From positions 124,001 through 188,000 of the forward strand of contig QPLR01000006.1 of the NCBI GenBank assembly GCA_003665935.1: 64,000 nt of DNA. The letters are read 5' to 3'. Position 1 is the stretch's first letter. Each line of letters begins with the position of its first letter. Made by a program: the position numbers and the translations under genes. Origin of the DNA: Halobellus sp. Atlit-31R (GTDB taxonomy: Archaea > Halobacteriota > Halobacteria > Halobacteriales > Haloferacaceae). This document shows positions 37,980-46,491 of the stretch, in pieces. The notes below the pieces were generated by a model. The model searched no databases. It worked only from the letters and a program-made list of their open reading frames with translations, and was not told the origin of the DNA.

Positions 37980-38396
37980 TTGCCGTGTCTTTACGATGGG
38001 TGGACGAACCGACGCTTCCATATATGGGCGTTCGCTCGACTTCAACAGCGCATCGAGGACAAAGCACGAGAGTCTGGCATTCCGGTTGAGTACGTCAAAC
38101 CGTCCTACACGCCGCAGACGTGCCACGAGTGCGGCCACATCTGTCCGGACGGCGATGAATTTCGGTGTCAGAACGACGAGTGTTGGGTGTTGGAGTACCA
38201 CGCAGACATCAACGCGGCGGTCAACATTGCTGACTGCCACGGCTCGTGGGGTGAGAGTATGCCACTGAAACCGGCGGGCGATGACATCCCACGGGACGGG
38301 AGCGCCTGTGACAGCGCCGCGACCCCCACCGAGCTGAGCCCCTCACGGCAGATGACGCTCGGAGAGATCGGGTCGGAACCCTCTGCCGGTAGTTAG
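37980..38396 (+). pseudogene. C-terminal fragment of TnpB (IS200/IS605-type)
   Basis: A 138-codon frame that holds only the end of a roughly 400-residue TnpB protein. It shows the helix HIWAFARLQQRIEDKARESG, the strand VEYVKPSYTPQTCHECGH, a four-cysteine zinc finger (TCHECG and FRCQNDEC) and the last RuvC block YHADINAAVNIA, with the catalytic Asp. The N-terminal RuvC and wedge parts are missing, so it cannot act as the RNA-guided nuclease this family encodes. A GC hairpin typical of the element's right end follows at 38420. Confidence 0.8.
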
Positions 38397-38419
38397 CCGG
38401 CATTCCTATGCAGGGAAGC

Positions 38420-38437
38420 CGCGCCGTTCACGGCGCG
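38420..38437 (+). other. Right-end hairpin of the TnpB-type element
   Basis: A 7-bp perfect stem: CGCGCCG (38420-38426), 4-nt loop TTCA, CGGCGCG (38431-38437), followed by GAAGGGATGTCAC-like sequence. The position just after the TnpB stop fits the 3' end of IS1341-type elements, where the guide-RNA scaffold lies. The parallel hairpin at 3503-3520 has no TnpB. Confidence 0.5.
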
Positions 38438-38686
38438 AAGGGATGTCACGACACGCCCTACGCATATGCAGGCGCCCCAAGCCGAGTTCTTCGGGTAGAC
38501 CCCCTCCGACGACGAGGTCTGAGACCGCCACAGGACCTCGTCTACAGACAAAAGAGAGCATCTGAATGCATCTCCACGAGTGGTATGTGAGATCTCCGGT
38601 ATGACATATGAAACCCCTCGATCCAGATACAGTCGCGCACATGCTCGTGTGTGAACGTAGATAGTGCGGCCGGGAAAGGATGGTGC
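38438..38686. other. Upstream region of GLUG gene 3
   Basis: No gene is seen. It contains the fourth copy of the shared motif at 38603. A 19-codon frame (38608-38667) starts at the ATG of that motif and is too short to judge. The leader ORF found before genes 1 and 2 is absent here. Confidence 0.35.
38603..38617 (+). promoter_or_regulatory. GACATATGNAACC motif, copy 4
   Basis: GACATATGAAACCCC, 84 nt upstream of the GTG at 38687 of the third GLUG gene, closer than in the other loci. Confidence 0.5.
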
Positions 38687-41600
38687 GTGCGAGAGTTGCG
38701 GTGGGTGACGCAGATACTCACGGTGGTCGTGGTCGCAGTGAGCCTCGGGCTCGTCGGGACGGCAGCAGCGACTGACACGGCACCGACCTGTAGCGAAGTA
38801 GACTACTCGACGAACAGTTCAGGCTGGTACGAAGTCACGAACGTCAGCCAATTGCAGTGCATCGAGGACAACGGGCTGGGTGAGAAGTATCTCTTGACCA
38901 ATAATATCAGTGCGAGCGGGACCCAATCGTGGAATAATGATAAGGGATTTGCGCCAATCGGTAAGCAAGGCTCACCTTTCACCGGGACGGTGGATGGCAA
39001 CGGCTACACGGTCTCGAACCTCCACATCGACCGTAGCGGCTCGGATCTTGTGGGCCTGTTTGGTACCGTTAGCGGAGGTACGATTATCGATCTCGGGATC
39101 GAAGATGTCGATATATCTGGAAGAGATGCAGTGGGCGGGCTCGTCGGACAGAGTAAGAAGGACGCCATTATCTCGGGTTCGTCTGTGACCGGCGTTGTCG
39201 ACGGAAACACGATTACCGGCGGGCTTGCCGGTCAACATAAGGATGGAACCATCACCTTGTCATTCACAGATACCGATGTAACCGGCCGCTCAAATGTTAT
39301 CGGGGAGGTGGGGGGGCTCGCCGGGCAAAACTGGGGAACTGTCACGAAGTCGAAAGCGAGTGGTGATGTTTCCGGGGCGCTGACCGTGGGCGGACTTGTC
39401 GGCGCAAACACCAACGGTGGATCTATCACCGAATCGTACGCAACTGGCGATGTCTCCACCGATGAAAAATTTGCGGGTGGACTCGTGGGCGATAACTATG
39501 CCCAGGGATCGACCATCGCCGACTCGTACGCGACAGGAAATGTGTCTGGGAGAATATATATCGGCGGACTTGTCGGCAGGACACACTACAATGACCTTTA
39601 CCAAGAGCCGATAGTCACCCGGTCGTTTGCCACCGGGGCGGTTTCTGGCAGCAACACGGGAGGACTGCTGGGGAAGGACGAAGGCGGCATCCTGAACGAC
39701 AGCTACTGGGACAAGGGGACGACAGGCAGTGCTGGAGCCGGGAGGGCGGGCACCACTCTCGTCGGCTTCGGGGCAACCGGCGACACCGGCCCCGCCGCCG
39801 AGATGACCGGCCTCAATGCCACAATCGAGATGCACCGTCTCGACTTCGACTCGACGTGGCGACCGGGCGACGGCGACGACCAGTACCCGACGCTCGCCTG
39901 GGACTCGGGCTTTACCGACACCGCCGCCGCCTACGACGCACTCGTCGCCGGAGACGGCACCGTCGGGGCGCCGTACGAGGTCGAACACGTTTACGACCTC
40001 CAGCGGATGGACCTGCACCTGGACGACCACTTCGAGCTCCAGGGCGACATCGATGCGAACGGGACAAGCGGATGGAATGGTGGCGCCGGCTTCGACCCGG
40101 TGGGACAGGGAACTGCTGACACCACACTGTTCGTGGGCACCTTCGACGGCACGGGCCACACCATCACTGGCCTCACCATCGATCGCGGGGCCGAAGATTA
40201 CGTCGGGCTGTTCGGGCATCTGTACATAGGGACGGTTGAGAACGTGACCGTGCAGAACGTGTCGATCACCGGCAAGCGGTACGTCGGCGGCCTCGTCGGG
40301 ATCAGCTCTAACGCTGCGACCATCAGCGCCTCATCGGTGACCGGAACACTCGGCACGGCGAACAGGTCCGGTGGGCTCGTCGGGTTGAACCAGGGGGGGA
40401 CTATCACAGGATCGACCGCGGCGGTCACCATCTCCGGTGATCAAGAGGTCGGTGGGTTGATCGGCTACAACCTCAATGGAACGATTGTCGCCTCATCAGC
40501 CACCGGTGATGTCGACGGATCCTCAGACGTAGGTGGGCTCGTGGGAGAGAGTGAGGGTGCCCTCGCCGAAATCAATCAGTCGTCCGCCGGCGGCGATGTC
40601 AATGGAACCACCCGGGTCGGAGGCATAGTCGGATACAACCACGGCGGCGCCGCGGTCAATGATTCATCTGCGACTGGCGCTGTCACCGGAGGCAAAAACG
40701 TGGGCGGGCTCATCGGGCAAAACCTCGGCTCCACAGTCACCACATCGTCCGCGACCGGCGATGTCAACGGGTCCATCCGAGTAGGTGGCCTCGTCGGCTA
40801 CAACTACGAAGGCAACATCACCGACTCCTATGCCACTGGCGGTACCAATGGCTCCTACGTAGGCGGCCTCGTCGGGACCAGCTATGCTGGGGCGCTCGTC
40901 GACTCGTACGCGACTGGCGATGTGAACGGGTCTGACTTCGCGGGTGGGTTCCTCGGGTTCAACGACGGCGGCGACATCACCACCTCGTACGCGACAGGCA
41001 ATGTCACAGGCGCAGACTATGTGGGCGGTCTCGTCGGGTCCAACTACCTCGGCGCCACGGTGACTACATCGTACGCCACTGCCGATGTCGATGGCGCAAC
41101 CTACGTGGGCGGTCTTGTCGCGGAGAACGCCGATGGCGCAGACATCTCGGGGTCATATGCGACAGGCGCCGTGTCAGGAACAGACACAACCGGCGGCGTT
41201 GTCGGGTTGAATGACGCCGGGACCATCTCCGACAGCTACTGGGACATCGGCACCACGAATCAGGTCGATGCTGTCGGTGACGGCGACGGCACGAACCTCA
41301 CCGGCTTCGGCGCGACGAGCGACACCACGCCCGCATCCGAGATGACCGGAATCAACGCCACGGTGCGGATGGCAAGTTTCGACTTCAACAACACGTGGCG
41401 GCCCGGTGATGGCGACTCGGAGTACCCTGAGCTTGCGTGGGACTCGGGCTTTGCCGACACCGCCGCTGCCTACGACGCACTCGTCGTCGGTGACGGAACC
41501 AACGGCTCTCCCTATGAAATTGAACACATCTATGACCTCCAGCGGATGGACCAGCACCTCAACGATCACTTCGAGCTTCATACTGATATCGATGCGAACG

Positions 41601-44323
41601 GGACCGATCAGTGGAACGGTGGTTCGGGTTTCGCCCCGATCGGTGAGAGCGACGGTGAAAGCGCCGACGCGTTCACAGGTGAGTTTGAAGGCGCCGGCTA
41701 TGTGATCTCGGACCTCTTCATTGACCGAGATAGTGTGAGGTCTGTTGGTCTATTCGGCGTGTCTACTGGCAACGTGAAAAATGTTAGCGTGGTAAACGCC
41801 GACATCACCGGCGGACAAGATGTAGGCGGCCTCGTCGGCACGAATTCACTTGGGGCCACGGTTACCACATCGTATGCAACCGGAAATGTCACCGGATCGA
41901 AAAACGTCGGCGGCCTCGTCGGCTACAACCACCAGAGTGAGATTACCACTTCGTATGCGGTCGTCGACCTCACCGGTTCTACGCGGGTAGGGGGTATTGT
42001 AGGGTACAACTCTAACGGTATGTTTGGTGACAGCGCGGCCACCGTCACCGCGTCGTATGCGACCGGTAAGATCTTTGGCTCGGGCGCTGGGGTGGGCGGC
42101 CTCGTCGGAAACAACGACGGCGGCACAGTCTCCGACAGCTACTGGAACATCGAGTCGACCGGCCGTTCAAGATCCAACGGTGGCTCTGGCCTCTCGACCT
42201 CCCAGATGACCGGTACCGACGCGCTCGATTCGGGCAATATGGAGGGGCTCAGCGCCAGCGTGTGGACGACCAATCCTGACACTACCACTGACCGCATCTA
42301 TCCCACGCTCGTAGCGAATCCCCAGACGCCACCACCAAGTGAGCCGCTGTACGCCGGCGGGGACGGGACTGCAGCGAACCCTTACCAGGTCGAGACCTGG
42401 ACGCACCTTGATGCGGTTCGACGGAATCCCGATGCAAACTTCACGGTTGCTGAGAGCGTGAACGCATCGACAGTGGCGTACGACGCGGTGGCGAACGTCT
42501 CCGCGGACGGCGGGGCGGGTTTTGAGCCGATCGGTAACAAAACCACCCCATTTACGGGCTCGTTTGGCGGCGACGGTCACACGATTTCGGATCTCCACAT
42601 AGATCGCGGGAAGACAGATTATGTTGGGCTATTCGGGACATCGACAGGCCGCTTGGAAAACGTCAGAGTTGAAAATGTGGATATCACCGGCAGGACCTCT
42701 GTCGGGGGCCTCGTTGGGTACAACGTCCGTGGCAACGCGACGGTAACTGAATCGTATGTGACCGGCGATGTCAACGGCTCTAAACGAGTGGGTGGGCTTG
42801 TCGGGTATAATTACGAAGGCAATATCGCCGAGTCGTACGCGACCGTCAATGTCAACAGCTCTTTACGGTTAGGTGGGCTTGTCGGCGAAAATCGCGAAGG
42901 CAACATCACTGAGTCCTACGCGACCGGCAACCTCTCTGGCTCCGAGTACGTGGGCGGACTCGTCGGGGCAAACAACGGCGCCACCATCTCCGAGTCGTAT
43001 GCGGCCGGCAGTGTTGATGGAACAGACCTAATCGGCGGCTTTGTCGGAGAGAACAACGGTGGCGCAGTCTCCGATAGCTACTGGGACCGTGGCACCACCA
43101 ACCAGTCAACCGCGATCGGTGCTGGACCCGGCACCAACCTCACCGGCTTCGGATCGGTAGACGACACCGGACCCGCCTCCGAGATGCAGGGCTCGACTGC
43201 CGTCTCCAAGATGAGCCGCCTCGCGTTTACCGACCCGTGGGTCGCCACCGACGGCTACCCGACGCTCGCGTGGGACGCTACCGGCCCGTACTTTGCTGTC
43301 GATATCGGCGCGACCACCGCGCCGGTCAAGGCCGGCGGCATCCTCACGGTGACCGCGAATGTCACCAACTGGGGCCTTGGGGGCAGCCAGGTAGTGACGC
43401 TGACCAACACCGATTTCACCAACAACTCGCAGGACGAAACGACTGTCAGCCTCGCGAGCGGCGAGTCAAACGCGTCAGTCAATCTTCAGTGGGCCACCGA
43501 CACGAGCGATGACAGGATTGGCAGCGTAACCGTGAAAACGACGAACGAGAGCGCGACCGCTACGGTCGCCGTCAAAGGGACAAGCAACACCGGCGGTGGC
43601 GGCGGTGGCGATAGTAATAGTGATATCAGCGGTGGCGGTGATGGCGAACGTGGCAACGCTGCCGTCCCGCTCACGGAGACGACTCGCACGCAGCCGCTCA
43701 AGCACTCGACCCTGAACGCGATCACGATCGACTTCGCCGAACCCGTCAGCGGGCAGGTACGCGTCGCGGTCGCCGACCCGTCCACGGTTCCCGAGTTCGA
43801 TCAGTCCACTTTGCTTGGGGCGGTTGAAGTCACTCCGCCGAGTGAGGCGACAAACACGAACGCAGTACTCCGCTTTACCGTCGATGCGGTCGCGTTAGAG
43901 GCGAGCGGCGTCACTGCTGCTGACCTCGTCGTGCGACGGATCGACAGCAGCGGGGTGATCCACGACCCGTTCGAGGTACGCGTCGAAACGCGAACTGAGG
44001 AATCGGTAACACTCGTCACACAGACGCCTGGGTTCTCGACGTTCGCGCTGCTGGCAACGAACGCGGAATCGGACAGTCCCACTGCATCTGACTCCTCATC
44101 GTCGGACGGTGACCCGATGCCCGAGTCTATCAGAGACCGCAGTTCAGCCACCGAGTCCGGCGACGTCAGAGCGAGTGGCGGCACCGAGTCCGGCGACGTC
44201 AGAGCGAGTGGCGGGTCCGAGAGTCTATCGTCTCCCGGATTGGGCTCACTCGGCGCGCTAGTTGCGCTACTCGCATTCGTCGGCTTCGCGGCAGGCGTAT
44301 TGTTCAAGCGTAGACGCTCCTGA
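38687..44323 (+). CDS. Third secreted GLUG-repeat surface protein with CARDB-like domain
   Basis: About 1878 residues. The GTG at 38687 starts a signal peptide (VRELRWVTQILTVVVVAVSL, AAA cleavage) followed by the shared module (DTAPTCSEVDYSTNSSGW); an in-frame GTG at 38651 is an alternative. Four composite modules (borders near 39.85, 41.40 and 42.33 kb) carry about 28 GLUG-type motifs. The middle modules are introduced by 'WRPGDGD', as in the second module of protein 1. After 43.27 kb come a CARDB-like beta domain (VKAGGILTVTANVTNWGLGG), a Gly-rich linker, a PGF-pre-PGF-like segment ending TPGFSTFAL, an acidic Ser-rich stretch and a terminal helix SSPGLGSLGALVALLAF, then KRRR. The PGL form resembles but does not exactly match PGF-CTERM. 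Surface-adhesin role inferred. Confidence 0.92.
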   Translation: MRELRWVTQILTVVVVAVSLGLVGTAAATDTAPTCSEVDYSTNSSGWYEVTNVSQLQCIEDNGLGEKYLLTNNISASGTQSWNNDKGFAPIGKQGSPFTGTVDGNGYTVSNLHIDRSGSDLVGLFGTVSGGTIIDLGIEDVDISGRDAVGGLVGQSKKDAIISGSSVTGVVDGNTITGGLAGQHKDGTITLSFTDTDVTGRSNVIGEVGGLAGQNWGTVTKSKASGDVSGALTVGGLVGANTNGGSITESYATGDVSTDEKFAGGLVGDNYAQGSTIADSYATGNVSGRIYIGGLVGRTHYNDLYQEPIVTRSFATGAVSGSNTGGLLGKDEGGILNDSYWDKGTTGSAGAGRAGTTLVGFGATGDTGPAAEMTGLNATIEMHRLDFDSTWRPGDGDDQYPTLAWDSGFTDTAAAYDALVAGDGTVGAPYEVEHVYDLQRMDLHLDDHFELQGDIDANGTSGWNGGAGFDPVGQGTADTTLFVGTFDGTGHTITGLTIDRGAEDYVGLFGHLYIGTVENVTVQNVSITGKRYVGGLVGISSNAATISASSVTGTLGTANRSGGLVGLNQGGTITGSTAAVTISGDQEVGGLIGYNLNGTIVASSATGDVDGSSDVGGLVGESEGALAEINQSSAGGDVNGTTRVGGIVGYNHGGAAVNDSSATGAVTGGKNVGGLIGQNLGSTVTTSSATGDVNGSIRVGGLVGYNYEGNITDSYATGGTNGSYVGGLVGTSYAGALVDSYATGDVNGSDFAGGFLGFNDGGDITTSYATGNVTGADYVGGLVGSNYLGATVTTSYATADVDGATYVGGLVAENADGADISGSYATGAVSGTDTTGGVVGLNDAGTISDSYWDIGTTNQVDAVGDGDGTNLTGFGATSDTTPASEMTGINATVRMASFDFNNTWRPGDGDSEYPELAWDSGFADTAAAYDALVVGDGTNGSPYEIEHIYDLQRMDQHLNDHFELHTDIDANGTDQWNGGSGFAPIGESDGESADAFTGEFEGAGYVISDLFIDRDSVRSVGLFGVSTGNVKNVSVVNADITGGQDVGGLVGTNSLGATVTTSYATGNVTGSKNVGGLVGYNHQSEITTSYAVVDLTGSTRVGGIVGYNSNGMFGDSAATVTASYATGKIFGSGAGVGGLVGNNDGGTVSDSYWNIESTGRSRSNGGSGLSTSQMTGTDALDSGNMEGLSASVWTTNPDTTTDRIYPTLVANPQTPPPSEPLYAGGDGTAANPYQVETWTHLDAVRRNPDANFTVAESVNASTVAYDAVANVSADGGAGFEPIGNKTTPFTGSFGGDGHTISDLHIDRGKTDYVGLFGTSTGRLENVRVENVDITGRTSVGGLVGYNVRGNATVTESYVTGDVNGSKRVGGLVGYNYEGNIAESYATVNVNSSLRLGGLVGENREGNITESYATGNLSGSEYVGGLVGANNGATISESYAAGSVDGTDLIGGFVGENNGGAVSDSYWDRGTTNQSTAIGAGPGTNLTGFGSVDDTGPASEMQGSTAVSKMSRLAFTDPWVATDGYPTLAWDATGPYFAVDIGATTAPVKAGGILTVTANVTNWGLGGSQVVTLTNTDFTNNSQDETTVSLASGESNASVNLQWATDTSDDRIGSVTVKTTNESATATVAVKGTSNTGGGGGGDSNSDISGGGDGERGNAAVPLTETTRTQPLKHSTLNAITIDFAEPVSGQVRVAVADPSTVPEFDQSTLLGAVEVTPPSEATNTNAVLRFTVDAVALEASGVTAADLVVRRIDSSGVIHDPFEVRVETRTEESVTLVTQTPGFSTFALLATNAESDSPTASDSSSSDGDPMPESIRDRSSATESGDVRASGGTESGDVRASGGSESLSSPGLGSLGALVALLAFVGFAAGVLFKRRRS
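44150..44215 (+). repeat. Tandem 33-bp duplication near the C-terminus of GLUG gene 3
   Basis: Two adjacent 33-bp units with one mismatch at the last base encode ESGDVRASGG twice in the stalk just before the membrane anchor. Confidence 0.88.
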
Positions 44324-44649
44324 GAGCTGCTGTCGGGACCGCTCTCGGCGTGGACGATTTTCACTCGACTCCATTCTACAGGCGGGGCAGGCCGAGCGCG
44401 GACAGCGCCAAGGGAGTAAGATGGGGTAGTTTACTGGAGAGACTTCGAGACGCTCGTCTATCCTGTCGACGACGGCACGTACTACCAGACGACGTTTGCC
44501 CACTGGCGGCAGTTGCTCGCGGGTCGCTCCACGCGGGTCCGCGTTGAGTCAACGATGTCGACGCCGAGGCTGGCTCGCGAGCGTTTGTCGGCAAGTGGTC
44601 TCGAGACCTCAGTCAGCGCGCTCACTTCCGTTCCTCGGGAGTGGGTAGC
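44324..44649. other. Intergenic region after GLUG gene 3
   Basis: No full gene. A plus-strand reading about 44433-44700 gives a protein-like stretch (RDFETLVYPVDDGTYYQTTF) without a start codon and overlapping the end of the next gene; it may be the remnant of a lost gene. It is preceded by GGGGTAGTTTAC, similar to GGGTAGTTTAC at 11342 beside a TnpB fragment, so element debris is possible. Confidence 0.3.
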
Positions 44650-45888
44650 TCAAGACTCGGGCGTGATTCGGTATATCGGCGCGTCGTCGGCATCGACGGC
44701 CGCGTAGAGGTGGCCCGAAACCGGCGACATCGTCACGTCACGGATACGCTGGCCACGGTCAGCCAACAGTGGCTCGACTTCCGTCACCTCGCGTCCATCA
44801 ACCGTGAAGTGCGCGAGGTACTGTTTTGCCAGGCCGGCGACGAACAGGTCGCCACGCCACTCGGAGAGCGCGTCGCCGTCGTAGAAGGCCATCCCACCCG
44901 GTGGGAACCCGCCACTCCCGCAGGGCCAGCCGTAGACGGGCGCAACGACGTCTGCACGCTCTTCGTGCGGGACGCCGACCGGGTCGTCGCTGCCGTATCC
45001 ACAGGAGTTGTCCGCGACGGGCCAGCCGTAGTTCCCGCCTGCTTCGAGGATGTTGATCTCGTCGCCGTCGCGCTCGCCGTACTCCGTCTCCCATACCGCG
45101 CCAGTCTCAGGATGGATCGCGAGCCCTTGCGGATTCCGATTGCCGTATGTGAACACCGCACTCGAGGCGTCCGGGTCGTCGACGAACGGATTCGAGTCGG
45201 GGATCGACCCGTCGTCGTGGAGTCGCAGTACTGACCCGAGGTCGTTGTCCAGCAGTTGTGCGACGTGGTCTGGGCCGAAGTTCTTGAACTGTCGATCGCC
45301 GACGCTAACGTAGAGATATCCCTCAGTATCGAAGACAGCCCGCGAGCCGTAGTGGCCGCTCGACTCGACGAACGGTCGAGCGGTGTAGACCGGCTCGAAG
45401 TCGGCGAGCCGACCTCGGTCGCGCTCCAGCCGTCCGCGACCGATCCGCGTGGTCGAGCCGCCCTCGCCCGTAACAGAGTAGGTGAGGTAGACGAACTGGT
45501 TCGCGTCGAAGTCGGGGTGAAGCGTCACGTCCAAGAGCCCACCCTGACCGCGAGCATAAACCTCGGGCACCCCCGCCAGTACCGTTCGGTCGTCGGTCTC
45601 CACGTCCGCCAGCAGGAGCTGTCCGGCCTGTTCAGTCACTAACAGCCCGGACTCGTCGGGCAGGAACGCGAGCCCCCAGGGGCTCGAGATGCCGGTCAAT
45701 GCCTCGGTGATCTCGACGCTGGTGGCCGTCCCAGGAGCGTCCGCCGGGCTCGCCCGCTCGGCTGCGGTCGAGTCACCCGAGGGAGCGGCTCCAGGGCTCC
45801 CTCCGGGCAGGCCAGTACAGCCCGCTAGCGAGCTAGAGAGACCGAGCGCTGCGAGTACACGGCGTCGAGAGATGCGTCCGTCGCCCAT
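44650..45888 (-). CDS. PQQ-type sugar dehydrogenase (GSDH beta-propeller), Tat lipoprotein
   Basis: A 412-residue exported protein. The N-terminus has a twin-arginine signal (SRRRVLAALGLSSS) ending in a lipobox LAGC, so it is probably exported by Tat and lipid-anchored, followed by a Ser/Ala/Pro-rich linker. From about residue 60 it matches the soluble aldose sugar dehydrogenase (GSDH) beta-propeller: SPWGLAFLPDESGLLVTEQ, GQGGLLDVTLHPDF, LYVSVGDR, YGNRNPQGLAIHP and GDEINILEAGGNYGWP. Family members oxidise sugars with pyrroloquinoline quinone and calcium; haloarchaeal substrates are mostly untested. A TATA element 23-30 nt before the ATG suggests a leaderless single-gene transcript. It is read toward the GLUG cluster. 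Confidence 0.88.
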   Translation of the reverse strand: MGDGRISRRRVLAALGLSSSLAGCTGLPGGSPGAAPSGDSTAAERASPADAPGTATSVEITEALTGISSPWGLAFLPDESGLLVTEQAGQLLLADVETDDRTVLAGVPEVYARGQGGLLDVTLHPDFDANQFVYLTYSVTGEGGSTTRIGRGRLERDRGRLADFEPVYTARPFVESSGHYGSRAVFDTEGYLYVSVGDRQFKNFGPDHVAQLLDNDLGSVLRLHDDGSIPDSNPFVDDPDASSAVFTYGNRNPQGLAIHPETGAVWETEYGERDGDEINILEAGGNYGWPVADNSCGYGSDDPVGVPHEERADVVAPVYGWPCGSGGFPPGGMAFYDGDALSEWRGDLFVAGLAKQYLAHFTVDGREVTEVEPLLADRGQRIRDVTMSPVSGHLYAAVDADDAPIYRITPES

Positions 45889-45910
45889 ATCGGTCAGACG
45901 GTACCACGGA

Positions 45911-45918
45911 TCATAAAC
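45911..45918 (-). promoter_or_regulatory. TATA-like box of the sugar dehydrogenase gene
   Basis: On the minus strand CGTTTATG lies 23-30 nt upstream of the ATG at 45888. Confidence 0.5.
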
Positions 45919-46000
45919 GCCGAGGAAACTAACTCTCTAGCACATCCCCCTAGCGTGTAGGCCACCGGGGCCTGCCACCGTCCGAATGCGAAGGGAGGAG

Positions 46001-46008
46001 TTTATTTA
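46001..46008 (+). promoter_or_regulatory. TATA box of the queD-queE-queC operon
   Basis: TTTATTTA lies 22-29 nt before the queD ATG at 46030, a typical leaderless haloarchaeal promoter. Confidence 0.65.
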
Positions 46009-46029
46009 CTCGGGAAATGATCTCCGAGT

Positions 46030-46488
46030 ATGCCCGAGAGAATATCCGGCTCATACTCCGGTTCTGCACTCGCCGACGCCGGTGAGCGAACGCTCCACGT
46101 CGGCAAAGATCGCCCGATACGTATCAGCACCGGCCACCGGATCCAACATCACGCGGGCAAGTGTAGCCGCCCACACGGACACAACTACGAAATCTCCGTC
46201 TCGGTGACCGGTGAACTCACCGACGAGGGCTGGGTCGTCGACAAAGGCGACGTGACCGCTGTCATCGACGAGTGGGATCACCGATTCCTACTCGAGGACG
46301 GCGATCCCCTCGTCGACGCCTTCGAGCAGTCGGGCGACGGCGACGCTATCGTCGTTCTCGATTACCCGCCAACGGCGGAAGTGATGAGCGTCATCCTCGA
46401 AGAGCGGCTCGAGGACGAACTGCCCGACACCGTCACGGACGTCGCCGTCGCAGTGGCCGAAACGGGCGAACTCTGTTCCGGTTTCTGA
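46030..46488 (+). CDS. queD: 6-carboxy-tetrahydropterin synthase (QueD)
   Basis: A 152-residue member of the 6-pyruvoyl-tetrahydropterin synthase family. Zinc ligands are visible as H36 in STGHRI and H49 and H51 in RPHGHNYE; C45 in GKCSRPHGH is the expected catalytic cysteine. VVDKGDVTAVIDEWDHRFL and the glutamate near the C-terminus (AETGELC) also fit. QueD converts dihydroneopterin triphosphate to 6-carboxy-tetrahydropterin in preQ0 synthesis, which in haloarchaea feeds archaeosine in tRNA. It is the first gene of a tight operon with queE three bases downstream. Confidence 0.92.
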   Translation: MPERISGSYSGSALADAGERTLHVGKDRPIRISTGHRIQHHAGKCSRPHGHNYEISVSVTGELTDEGWVVDKGDVTAVIDEWDHRFLLEDGDPLVDAFEQSGDGDAIVVLDYPPTAEVMSVILEERLEDELPDTVTDVAVAVAETGELCSGF

Positions 46489-46491
46489 GCT

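Noticed and set aside
37980-38396. Intact RNA-guided nuclease TnpB
   Set aside because: Only the last third is present; the first RuvC part is missing, so it was called a pseudogene.
12840-44323. CRISPR-like array
   Set aside because: The repeats are coding, in frame, of unequal length and diverged. There are no constant direct repeats with unique spacers and no cas genes.
44433-44700. Possible plus-strand gene after GLUG gene 3
   Set aside because: It reads protein-like but lacks a start codon and runs into the convergent dehydrogenase gene, so only a remnant is noted.
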